A DNA stretch of 35,819 nucleotides from Planctomycetaceae bacterium UBA2671 (GTDB taxonomy: Bacteria > Planctomycetota > Planctomycetia > Planctomycetales > Planctomycetaceae). Position numbers and translations under genes: made by a program. This document shows positions 10,086 to 18,013 of this stretch, piece after piece (the first letter of the stretch is position 1; every line of letters starts with the position of its first letter). The notes under the pieces were generated by a model that worked only from the letters and a program-made list of their open reading frames with translations, had not been told where the DNA came from and did not search any database. The stretch lies in contig DEML01000057.1 in NCBI GenBank assembly GCA_002359185.1, forward strand, positions 1 through 35,819, given 5' to 3'.

Positions 10086-13055
10086 ATGAATGGGATAAGG
10101 CAGATGATTTGGAAAGAGTACCGAATCGTTGGACCGTTCATCGGCCTGATGCTGGTATTGAGTTTGTTTGCGGTGGCGTTCGTCCTGGCAAATAGTAACG
10201 AAAGTGCAGCTCGTGTAAGTTTATTTGCGTTTCAAATCACAACTATGATTGCCTCTGCTCTATTGCTGGGAGTGGTGATGTTCGCAGGGGAACGGGAATT
10301 CGGAGCCGAGAAACTGCTTCGACGCCTCAATATTCCGCCATGGCAAATCTGGGCAAGCAAAGTGATCACGGCTGTGTGCGGTTTAATCGTATTCGCAGTC
10401 TGTCTCATTGTGATGAACTGGTTGATTGAAGGCTACATCAGATTGATGTACGACCAACGCTTCGTCAAAGCGTTTCTCTCTTCAGTAGATGTCGACAATT
10501 TACCGAACCCGACATTGTCTGTGATTACGGCGTTGGAGTTGGGGATACTCTTTTCCTGTCTGACAAAACGATTGATGACGGCTCTCGTCGGTGCAGTGAC
10601 GGCATTAATTATCCTCACTATCGCACTCGCGGATTCGACACTATTGCGAGAAACGGCCGATTTGTATTTTCGCTGGCATTGGAAATACGGCGTACTGATC
10701 GTGATTCTAGCCGGGCTGGATGCGGTGGCGATTCAACGCTGGTTGTCAGGTCGTCAACTGATCGATCGGTCAGGTTGGGAATGGCCATCACTCCAGTGGA
10801 ATGTGACCGCTCATGGACATCGACTTTCGCCGAAATGGCGGTTTGCCAGCCGGGTGCTGTGGTGTGAGGTGCGTCAAAGTGGATGGTCCTGGCTGCTGCT
10901 GATGCTGTTTGCCGTCGTGATGGAAATCCTGTTTACATGGTGGGGAGACATGCAGATCCCTTCTTTCTCGTGGGTACTGGTTCCATTTCTGTTGGGTGTG
11001 TTGTCCTTTTACAGCGAGCAGAATCGATCTCGACCACGTTTCTGGTATCAGCGGGGAGCGACAGGTTTTGATTTCTGGTTAAGTAAAAATGCAATCTGGC
11101 TACTCGTGCTGTTCTCGATTTTATTTACGGTGCAAATGATCCAATTCGCAGGGCAAGGAGCCTGGGCAGAATCGACACGGGATACTGGCAGTTTATGGGG
11201 ACAATTATCACTGACATTTGTGCCGGGAGGCGGCTTGAATTCCGGAGGTCCCTGGGTGATCGCTATGGTGGTCTTTTTTTCAACGCAGAAAACGATGCTC
11301 ATGGTGTCGCAAGTCGTGCTGGCGATTTTAGCGGCTCTCGTCATCAACTTTCTCTGGATCATGATGATTGGTCATGGGGTGAATTATGTGGAGGTCCCTT
11401 TGTGGATTGTCTTCACGCCGGTCATCATTGCCTATGGATATCTCAGTTGGATGAAAGCGGCTGATCTGCTGGCTGATCGCGGGGAACGTTTTCGCTTCCG
11501 TTGGGGTATGTTCCTTGCATTACCGCTGGCCATATTGATCGGCTTTATCGGGTTCTGTAGTTATCGAGCCTACAGCGTTCCGTTGAATCGAAGTTTAATC
11601 GGCTTAGCTGATCTGAAATTGCCGGAGCAGGAATCGGATGCGGAGTTTACACGAAAATATCGTTCCCTGTGCCAGGAGTTTGTGGAGCTTGAGTCTGAAC
11701 ATTCCGCAATTCAGAGAAAGCGGCGAGAAGAACCGAGAGCCCCTGCCTCCGATGGTTCGACAGATGAGTCAAAGCAAATGGCTCTTTATGAAGAGCATTT
11801 GGCTTTCCGGGCGCCAATTGCCTATCAGATTATGAAATTGCTTGAACAACAGGTGGCTGCCGGGAAACCATTGCTGCTCGATAATCCGGAGATTGAAAAT
11901 GAATATTCCTTTAATACCTTGCAATATTACCATCTCAAAGGTCGAATTTTGAGAGAGTCCAGATATCTGCCCGCTGAACTCAGTGATAATCATTCAGCTC
12001 TAAAGGAAATGAGATATCTGTGGAATTACGATGCCGTCTATGCAAACACGCTTTATCAGATTCGAAGTTATATGAGTGGCTTGAATACTTTTCTTTATTC
12101 CGGTTTACGGGATGTCGACGAAAAGCAAGTAAGTATCATATATAAATTGTATGAGGAGGAAGATTCGGATTCGTTAAAGGAGTTAGCAATCGCGTGCAAA
12201 GCCCGCGAAAGTGATTTACCAAGGTTGACGAACATTGTCGAACGTCAATATGCAGGCACATATCAGAGTTTTCTGAATTTTAATTCGATTGCACTCGAAA
12301 AACTGAAAACGGCTCTGTTTCCCACAGAGGAGCAACTCAAATCGACTCATCAGAATTATTTACTTGGTGAAGCGATGCTGGTCATGCCGCTGATGTTACC
12401 TTCAGAGCAGGAACGTTTCCGGCGAAAATTGATTAACACAAGCAATGATGTCTGGGACGGAGCCAGACATTTGGACGCTCTGATTGTCAATAACGCTGCT
12501 GTGGGAAGTTCTTGGTTGAAAAGCTTTGAGAATGATGGACTGCAGCATTTTTACTGGATCGATCCGAATCTGTGGATCTCTTATCAACATCAGTCATTTC
12601 TCGCGTTCATTGAAACACATCAGGAATATCGATTCACACAGACAGTGCTGGCACTGATGGCCTTTCAGAAAAGAACTGGGGCTTATCCAAAGTCATTGCA
12701 GGAACTCTTGCCAACTGAGTTATCAGAATTACCAGTAGACCCCTGGACGGGGCTGCCCTTTGAATATGTGCCACCAGATTTCAACGGTGAGCTTGTTCGT
12801 GGAGAAGAACAAATCCCTGTTAAGTTTCCTCTCTTATGGAGCCGCGGACGCTGGGAACTGGATATGGAGTATGCCCCGACAAAAGAGAAACCGACACGCT
12901 ATGTATTTGTCAGTCAGCACCATTATCGTAATCAGATATTCAACCGACTGGCTCAACAGAAAGCGGGCGAAGAATTAAACGTCGGGACGAAAGTCGAAGA
13001 AGCCGCTAGCTATCACGACTGGTCATTGAACTGTGAATTGCCAACGGCTGAGTAG
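10086..13055 (+). CDS. ABC-2-type permease fused to large C-terminal domain
   Basis: A 989-residue membrane protein. The first ~500 residues start MNGIRQMIWKEYR, as usual for ABC-2 permeases. They contain roughly twelve hydrophobic segments in two blocks, the last being about residues 473-497 (LALPLAILIGFIGF). The remaining ~490 residues are hydrophilic and probably extracytoplasmic. Near residues 855-895 they contain the segment LMAFQKRTGAYPKSLQELLP followed by PVDPWTGLPFEY. I recall this motif from C-terminal domains of many planctomycete envelope proteins. An ordinary ABC-2 permease is 250-550 residues, so this is a large fusion. I chose the ATG at 10086, with gagg upstream; the frame is open from 10017. 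It belongs to the YtrA-like unit with the ATPase. The transported substrate is unknown. Confidence 0.8.
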   Translation: MNGIRQMIWKEYRIVGPFIGLMLVLSLFAVAFVLANSNESAARVSLFAFQITTMIASALLLGVVMFAGEREFGAEKLLRRLNIPPWQIWASKVITAVCGLIVFAVCLIVMNWLIEGYIRLMYDQRFVKAFLSSVDVDNLPNPTLSVITALELGILFSCLTKRLMTALVGAVTALIILTIALADSTLLRETADLYFRWHWKYGVLIVILAGLDAVAIQRWLSGRQLIDRSGWEWPSLQWNVTAHGHRLSPKWRFASRVLWCEVRQSGWSWLLLMLFAVVMEILFTWWGDMQIPSFSWVLVPFLLGVLSFYSEQNRSRPRFWYQRGATGFDFWLSKNAIWLLVLFSILFTVQMIQFAGQGAWAESTRDTGSLWGQLSLTFVPGGGLNSGGPWVIAMVVFFSTQKTMLMVSQVVLAILAALVINFLWIMMIGHGVNYVEVPLWIVFTPVIIAYGYLSWMKAADLLADRGERFRFRWGMFLALPLAILIGFIGFCSYRAYSVPLNRSLIGLADLKLPEQESDAEFTRKYRSLCQEFVELESEHSAIQRKRREEPRAPASDGSTDESKQMALYEEHLAFRAPIAYQIMKLLEQQVAAGKPLLLDNPEIENEYSFNTLQYYHLKGRILRESRYLPAELSDNHSALKEMRYLWNYDAVYANTLYQIRSYMSGLNTFLYSGLRDVDEKQVSIIYKLYEEEDSDSLKELAIACKARESDLPRLTNIVERQYAGTYQSFLNFNSIALEKLKTALFPTEEQLKSTHQNYLLGEAMLVMPLMLPSEQERFRRKLINTSNDVWDGARHLDALIVNNAAVGSSWLKSFENDGLQHFYWIDPNLWISYQHQSFLAFIETHQEYRFTQTVLALMAFQKRTGAYPKSLQELLPTELSELPVDPWTGLPFEYVPPDFNGELVRGEEQIPVKFPLLWSRGRWELDMEYAPTKEKPTRYVFVSQHHYRNQIFNRLAQQKAGEELNVGTKVEEAASYHDWSLNCELPTAE

Positions 13056-13077
13056 TTTTTAAATTCGATTGAGAGTC

Positions 13078-13102
13078 CAGCTCAATAGGAGATAGTGAGC
13101 TG
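13078..13102. terminator. Possible bidirectional terminator hairpin
   Basis: The arms cagctca (13078-13084) and tgagctg (13096-13102) pair across an 11-nt loop in the 69-bp gap between the convergent permease and jelly-roll genes. The run cattttg follows on the plus strand. The stem is short and the T-tract poor, so this is a weak call. Confidence 0.3.
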
Positions 13103-13124
13103 TCATTTTGCAAGCACTCAGCAC

Positions 13125-13544
13125 TTACGCTTCTTCGATCATCAGGATGACGGGTCGGTGTAAACCGCATATTGATTTCCCTGAGGGGTCGCAGATCAAT
13201 TCTATTACAAGCTGGTTGTTCAACTTGAGTTGACTGGTGATGTTGATCTGAATGTGGTTGTCGTCATTGCCAAACTCAATCAACTGCTCCCCATTGAGGC
13301 TCACCGTTCCACTGCCGTTGAGTTCTTCCAGCATGATCTTAAGTGTCTGCTGATCGATGCCTGTCGGGGAGTTAAATGTCCGCATAAATGTGGCCTTGCC
13401 CTTTGCGTTCCCGAACAGGTTCTCCCACGAAGCAGGCATTTTGATGCGACGGACCGCTGCAATCTCCTCACGTTGATCAATGAACTGCAAACCATCTTGA
13501 GGCTGGACAAACCAGGGGCCTATCAGTCGAATGGAATGGGACAT
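13125..13544 (-). CDS. Galactose-binding-like jelly-roll protein
   Basis: A 139-residue protein of unknown role. The layout resembles the sugar-binding (jelly-roll) domain of glycoside hydrolase family 2 enzymes: LIGPWFVQPQDG at the start, MPASWENLFG, then ATFMRTFNSP, GTVSLNGEQLIEFG, and INITSQLKLNNQLVIEL. No catalytic domain is attached and I see no signal peptide, so it would be a free-standing cytoplasmic binding-fold protein. The start at 13544 has gagag upstream. Only 15 bp separate it from hisC, so it is almost certainly co-transcribed with the xseA-xseB-hisC genes. Why a carbohydrate-binding-like fold sits there is unclear. The fold assignment is by pattern only. Confidence 0.6.
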   Translation of the reverse strand: MSHSIRLIGPWFVQPQDGLQFIDQREEIAAVRRIKMPASWENLFGNAKGKATFMRTFNSPTGIDQQTLKIMLEELNGSGTVSLNGEQLIEFGNDDNHIQINITSQLKLNNQLVIELICDPSGKSICGLHRPVILMIEEA

Positions 13545-13559
13545 GGATTCTCTCGATAA

Positions 13560-14645
13560 CTACATGATTTCCTGCAGTGCGTTGACCAGCGTGGCGATCT
13601 GCTCGTCAGTACCAATCGTAATTCTCAGGCCATCGACCATTTGATTGAGTTCTGGACCGGCATTGGGGAATTTCATGAAGCGGACGAGGATTTTCCGTTT
13701 CTTAAGTGCCTCAAAGATCTCGGCATGAGATCGTTCTGGGTGCGTCGTCCAGACAAAGTTGGCTTGGCTCGGCTGAACATGAAAGCCAAGCCTTTCCAGG
13801 CTGACGGTTAAGGCATCGCGAGTTTTGCGGATGGTCTCGACATGGTCCCGCATGCCCTGCTGATCTTTAATGGCAGCGGTCGCGGCTGCGATTGAAATCG
13901 CGTCGCAGTTATAACTGTCTTTAACCTTTCGCATCCCGGCTATCACTTCTGGATGAGCGACTGCAAAACCAAAGCGAATTCCTGCTAAGGAATAAGACTT
14001 ACTCAGAGTCCGAGTCACAATAATCTGTTTGCCGACATCGCTGTCGAGTAGATCTCGTGAAATCGATTCGGTACGAAAATCACCATAGGCTTCATCGTGA
14101 ACCAGTACCCCATTTTCAGGCACAAGTTCCAGGATTTCTTTGGTCGACCAGACTGTTCCCGATGGTGAATTCGGATTGGGAATCAGCACCATTTTCTGCT
14201 GCTTTGCGGTGGCGATGGCTTTTTTGGTGAGAGACCAGTCGGCATCCAGAGCCAGATGCTTGAATTTCGAGCCCTGGATTTCGGCCAGTGTTCCATAGAG
14301 GACGTAACTGGGATACGGAAAAGCTATCGACTCGTGAGGATCGACAAAGGTGCGGAAGAGAATCGTCAGAATCTCATCGCTTCCATTGCCGGGGATAATC
14401 CATTCGGGATCGACATTTAACAATTCGGCAGCCGCTTTGCGGAACGAGGTGACGAGTGGATCGGGATATTTATTCAACGAGGACTCAGCCGCCTCCCGCA
14501 TTGCTGCTACGACTGCAGATGTCGGTGGAAACGGATTCTCGTTTGTATTCAATTTTGTCCAGCCCGAATCCTGAGGCTGCTCGCCGGGGATGTAACCTTC
14601 AAGAGCTTGAACAGCGGGTCGAAATAATGTTTCAATGGATTTCAT
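13560..14645 (-). CDS. hisC: Histidinol-phosphate aminotransferase
   Basis: PLP-dependent class I/II aminotransferase, 361 residues, the usual length for HisC. It would convert imidazole-acetol phosphate and glutamate to histidinol phosphate in histidine biosynthesis. Visible features are KLNTNENPFPPT near the N-terminus, PGNGSDEIL, PNPNSPSGT, VHDEAYGDF (Asp ~184) and TRTLSKSYSLAGIRFGF with the Schiff-base Lys ~216. The start at 14645 has gagaag upstream. It lies 41 bp after xseB and 15 bp before the jelly-roll gene. No other his genes are adjacent, so a related role with another aromatic or phosphorylated amino acid cannot be excluded. Confidence 0.88.
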   Translation of the reverse strand: MKSIETLFRPAVQALEGYIPGEQPQDSGWTKLNTNENPFPPTSAVVAAMREAAESSLNKYPDPLVTSFRKAAAELLNVDPEWIIPGNGSDEILTILFRTFVDPHESIAFPYPSYVLYGTLAEIQGSKFKHLALDADWSLTKKAIATAKQQKMVLIPNPNSPSGTVWSTKEILELVPENGVLVHDEAYGDFRTESISRDLLDSDVGKQIIVTRTLSKSYSLAGIRFGFAVAHPEVIAGMRKVKDSYNCDAISIAAATAAIKDQQGMRDHVETIRKTRDALTVSLERLGFHVQPSQANFVWTTHPERSHAEIFEALKKRKILVRFMKFPNAGPELNQMVDGLRITIGTDEQIATLVNALQEIM

Positions 14646-14686
14646 AGTCTTCTCAAAATGTGAATTTCATAGCGTTTGGAAAGCAA

Positions 14687-15043
14687 TCATTCTCCAAACA
14701 GATTCCGCCCAGCGGCTTCGTCTTCTTTTGTGGAAGCGGATTTGTTCTGTTTGCGTCGACCAGCTGATTGTTCTCTTTGATCAAGAGTCGCAGAAGCGTC
14801 GAAAGGTTCGGTCTCCAGATTGCCCTGAGCATCTTCGCCGGTCAACAGTTCGATTCGTTGCTCGGCATTCTTCAACACTGAAAAGCAGTGACGCAACAAT
14901 CCAGTTCCCTTTTCGTATTGCTCGAGGGATTCTTCCAGTCCGAGTTCCCCCTCTTCAAGTTGACCGACGATCGACTGCAGATTAGAGAGAGCCTCTTCAA
15001 AGGTGGGCATTTCCTGTTTGGTGGTTGTTTTCTTTTTCGCCAT
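14687..15043 (-). CDS. xseB: Exodeoxyribonuclease VII small subunit
   Basis: Small subunit of exonuclease VII, which with XseA degrades single-stranded DNA to oligonucleotides in both directions. The core MPTFEEALSNLQSIVGQLEE...LGLEESLEQYEKGTGLLRHC, and the following coiled segment to about residue 70, match the two-helix XseB fold. The protein has 118 residues, longer than the usual ~80. A Lys-rich N-terminal leader (KKKTTTKQ) and a polar C-terminal tail of ~50 residues rich in Gln, Arg, Ser and Glu look disordered. It follows xseA on the same strand after a 147-bp gap that holds a large hairpin. Confidence 0.88.
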   Translation of the reverse strand: MAKKKTTTKQEMPTFEEALSNLQSIVGQLEEGELGLEESLEQYEKGTGLLRHCFSVLKNAEQRIELLTGEDAQGNLETEPFDASATLDQREQSAGRRKQNKSASTKEDEAAGRNLFGE

Positions 15044-15096
15044 GAAAATTTCTTTTAATCGCTGAGGTGATCTAAATATATCGGAATGCGAGTGGC

Positions 15097-15172
15097 GGGT
15101 CGCTCCACGGTAGTAGAAGCCCCCAATGGTTTTGGCTTCGGGGGCTTCTCTCCGAGAGTGCCTCCGCGACCC
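15097..15172 (-). terminator. Nested hairpin between xseA and xseB
   Basis: The outer arms gggtcgc (15097-15103) and gcgaccc (15166-15172) enclose inner arms agaagccccc (15115-15124) and gggggcttct (15140-15149). All pairs are perfect. On the minus strand the structure follows the xseA stop codon by about 18 bp and precedes xseB by ~53 bp, without a clear T-tract after it. It may be a terminator, an attenuator or an RNA-stabilising structure that sets the xseA:xseB ratio. The fold is directly visible; the function is inferred. Confidence 0.5.
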
Positions 15173-15190
15173 TTTTGGAATTTTATAGTA

Positions 15191-16408
15191 CTAACTGTTT
15201 GCAATTTCTCGCTGCTTGACTTCGCAGGTGATTTCTCCGGATGCGAGTCGGGTTTTTACGGTTTGGCCCACTTCAATCTGATCAGCCGAGCGGAGAGTTG
15301 CTCCGGTTTCGGCATCGCGGGTCAAACTGTAACCGCGAGCCAGCACGCGAAGTGGACTTAAGGCCTCCAGTTGAGAGGTGATATGTTGCAGACGGGACTG
15401 ATTCTGTTCGCATCGATCCCTCATTCGTCGATTCAATTGCTGATCAAGTTCATCGAGCCTGCGGCGAACATCGCTGAACAATTCGCCTGGCCTGGTAAAC
15501 AGGCGACGATTAGCCAGTGATTCAATCACGAAACGAGCCTGCCGGGCCTGATTGATCAGAAGTTGACGTAAACGGCCACGCGTTTCGCCCAGAAAACTAA
15601 GGAGTTCGGCTTGATCGGGAACCGACATCTCAGCCGCTTCGGTCGGCGTCAGTGCGCGACGGTCTGCGACCAGATCGGCAATGCTGACATCAATTTCATG
15701 GCCGACCGCACTGATAATCGGAATCCTGGAAGCGGCAATCGCCCGGGCAACCACCTCTTCATTGAACGGCCATAAATCTTCGAGACTTCCCCCACCACGG
15801 CCCGTGATGATCAAATCAAGATCGGGAATTCTTCCCGCCAGTTCAATCCCTCGGGCAATTTGAGGAGCAGCGGTTGCTCCCTGAACGGGAACGGGTACGA
15901 CAATAATTTCCGCAAGTGACCAGCGTTTCGTCAGTACTTGCAACATATCGCGCACAGCTGCCCCTGTTGGGCTGGTGACCAGTGCAATCTTGCGTGGAAA
16001 GCGTGGCAATGGCTTTTTTCGGTCGGTGTCGAACAATCCCTCGGCTGCCAGTTTTTCCTGCAGTTGTCGAAACGCCAGTTCGAGTGGGCCGATTCCCTGA
16101 GGAAAAGCGCGTTCGACAATCAGCTGATAACTTCCACGCGGCGGATAAACTTCAATCGGCCCCATAACGACGATTTCGAGTCCATCCTGCAAATCGAACT
16201 TGAGCCGCTCCGCCCGGCTCTTCCACATGACGGCTGAAATCTGAGCTTTGTCATCTTTGAGAGTAAAATAAAGATGGCCGGAACGAGCCCGAATCAAATT
16301 CGAAACCTCGCCCACGCAGGCGACACTGTCAAAATTCGCCTGCAACAAATCGCGGATTTCCCGCGTCAATTCCGAAACGGTCACTGGTGATGTCGATGTC
16401 ATGCTCAT
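15191..16408 (-). CDS. xseA: Exodeoxyribonuclease VII large subunit
   Basis: Large catalytic subunit of exonuclease VII, about 405 residues (E. coli XseA is ~456). The N-terminus TVSELTREIRDLLQANFDSV, followed by ACVGEVSNL and GHLYFTLKD, is the OB-fold DNA-binding domain. The catalytic domain contains ALVTSPTGAAVRDM, ITGRGGGSLEDLWPFNEE and ISAVGHEIDVSIADLVADRR, all characteristic. The C-terminal half is helical and Arg/Gln-rich, ending in the small beta segment LARGYSLTRDAETG. I chose the ATG at 16408; a TTG at 16429 and an ATG at 16402 are in frame, and none has a clear Shine-Dalgarno. It is the first gene of the minus-strand cluster with xseB, hisC and the jelly-roll gene. Confidence 0.93.
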   Translation of the reverse strand: MSMTSTSPVTVSELTREIRDLLQANFDSVACVGEVSNLIRARSGHLYFTLKDDKAQISAVMWKSRAERLKFDLQDGLEIVVMGPIEVYPPRGSYQLIVERAFPQGIGPLELAFRQLQEKLAAEGLFDTDRKKPLPRFPRKIALVTSPTGAAVRDMLQVLTKRWSLAEIIVVPVPVQGATAAPQIARGIELAGRIPDLDLIITGRGGGSLEDLWPFNEEVVARAIAASRIPIISAVGHEIDVSIADLVADRRALTPTEAAEMSVPDQAELLSFLGETRGRLRQLLINQARQARFVIESLANRRLFTRPGELFSDVRRRLDELDQQLNRRMRDRCEQNQSRLQHITSQLEALSPLRVLARGYSLTRDAETGATLRSADQIEVGQTVKTRLASGEITCEVKQREIANS

Positions 16409-16628
16409 GTGGTTAATAGTATCGCACAAGAGAAAAAATCAAACCGTAGCTCTTTTTCTTATCTGATGGACATACGATGCAAATCGGAACAAAAACCCGT
16501 GTGGAAGGTTTATTAATGTATTGATGACACAAGAACAACAAATTCATAGACATTGATTCAACAATTGGATATGTTTGAGAATATAGCCACACCACGTTAT
16601 CCACCCCGCCTGACGACTTGTAACTCTC

Positions 16629-17843
16629 ATGCCTCGATATTTCCTCCTTATTGCGCTGATACTGATTGGCTGTTCCGAATCGGAAGCCCCGAAAAGTTCT
16701 GCTAAATCGACTGAATTACCCGTAATTGAAGCAGAAACGATTACCGTATCGGAAATGGACTGGCCGCGAATTGTCAGGAGTCAGGGAAGTCTTTTTCCGG
16801 ATGAAGTTGCCACGCTGGGAATTAAAGTCGAAGGCCGTGTGGTTGATGTGCATGTCGACCTGGGGGATGTGGTTTCTGCCGGTGAACCGCTGGTCACGGT
16901 TTATCAGGACGATTTCAAACTGATGGTCGATCAGGCCGAGGCTCAACTGCGGCAAGCACGCTCAGCTGTCGGACTCAAGCCGGATGATCCCATCGAAAAA
17001 CTTCAGCCGGTTAATGCTCCACCCGTCAAAGAACAGCGGGCTTTGTGGGACGAAGCGACTGCCAACCTGAGACGAGCCGATGAATTGCTTGCTCAAAACG
17101 CAATTGTCAGAGCCGAATACGATCAGATTGCCTCAGCCGAGCGAGTTGCCGCGGCTCGATATGATTCTTCCTTGAACAGTGTTCAGGAGAAGATTGCCAA
17201 TATTAGTGTTCAGCAGGCGATGTACGAACTGGCGAAGGAAGATCTGGAGAATACCGTTCTCAAAGCGCCTTTCAATGCGGTTGTCCAACGTCGAATCGTT
17301 GCTCCCGGAACGTATGTCAAAGTGGGAGATCCTCTTGTTGTTCTCGTTCGCGTTGACAAACTTCGCTATCGCGGGACTGTTCCTGAACGGTTGTCCCAAA
17401 TGATAAACATCGGCCAGCCAGTGGAACTGGAAATCGAATCGATCTCTGATCCTCAATCAACAAAAGTGACCCGCATCAGCCCGTTGCTCGATCAAATGAG
17501 CCGGGCACTCATGTTTGAAGCGGTGGTGGAGAATCCAGATCGCAATCTGCGTGCCGGCCTGTTTGCTGAGGCCAGTGTGATTGTCGATGAAAATGCTCAG
17601 GCCGTTGTCATTCCGATTGATGCGGTCGTTCAGTTTGCGGGCTCGGAAAAAGTTTGGAAAGTGGTTGACGGAAAAGTGAGCGAACAAATCGTTCTACTGG
17701 GAGATCGTCGGGAAGGCCTGGTCCGAATCCTACAAGGTTTGCAACCGGGGGATGTCGTCCTCGGCAATGCGAAGGGCGGACAAGCTGGCATTCTGGCCGA
17801 TGCCAAAGCGGAAAAGAAAGCCAAAGAAGATAAATCGTCATAG
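16629..17843 (+). CDS. RND efflux periplasmic adaptor lipoprotein (HlyD/AcrA family)
   Basis: Membrane-fusion protein of 404 residues for the RND pump encoded next. MPRYFLLIALILIGCSESE carries a lipobox (LIGC), so Cys15 is probably lipidated. The domain order is typical: beta-barrel start, lipoyl half-motif near IKVEGRVVDVHVDLGDVVSA, alpha-helical hairpin (about residues 95-200), and the second lipoyl half with VLKAPFNAVVQRRIVAPGTY. It ends with membrane-proximal domains including VVIPIDAVVQFAG. It would link the inner-membrane pump to an outer-membrane channel; no TolC-like gene is in the window. The start at 16629 has no strong Shine-Dalgarno. The 200-bp region 16430-16628, divergent from xseA, should hold the promoter, but I see no clear consensus. 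Confidence 0.9.
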   Translation: MPRYFLLIALILIGCSESEAPKSSAKSTELPVIEAETITVSEMDWPRIVRSQGSLFPDEVATLGIKVEGRVVDVHVDLGDVVSAGEPLVTVYQDDFKLMVDQAEAQLRQARSAVGLKPDDPIEKLQPVNAPPVKEQRALWDEATANLRRADELLAQNAIVRAEYDQIASAERVAAARYDSSLNSVQEKIANISVQQAMYELAKEDLENTVLKAPFNAVVQRRIVAPGTYVKVGDPLVVLVRVDKLRYRGTVPERLSQMINIGQPVELEIESISDPQSTKVTRISPLLDQMSRALMFEAVVENPDRNLRAGLFAEASVIVDENAQAVVIPIDAVVQFAGSEKVWKVVDGKVSEQIVLLGDRREGLVRILQGLQPGDVVLGNAKGGQAGILADAKAEKKAKEDKSS

Positions 17844-17845
17844 AG

Positions 17846-17958
17846 TCCCCTCTCCCTGAGGGAGAGGGCTAGGGTGAGGGGGAACGGGTGATATTCAGAA
17901 AAATCGTCGAAGAAATCCCCTCATCCGGCCTTCGGCCACCTTCTCCCCAAGGAGAAGG
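17846..17958. repeat. Pair of repeat-like hairpins between efflux genes
   Basis: Three perfect small hairpins lie in 113 bp. They are ccctctccc/gggagaggg (17848-17856 with 17860-17868), ggcc-ttc-ggcc (about 17927-17937), and ccttctcc/ggagaagg (17939-17946 with 17951-17958). The surrounding text, ggctagggtgagggg and cccctcatccggccttcggc, resembles dispersed intergenic repeats that I recall from many Gram-negative genomes. It fills almost the whole gap between the adaptor and the RND pump. Confidence 0.6.
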
Positions 17959-18013
17959 AAAGAATACCACTCCCCAACCTGCGAGTTGTTGAACTGAAAT
18001 AGAGGACTCCATT

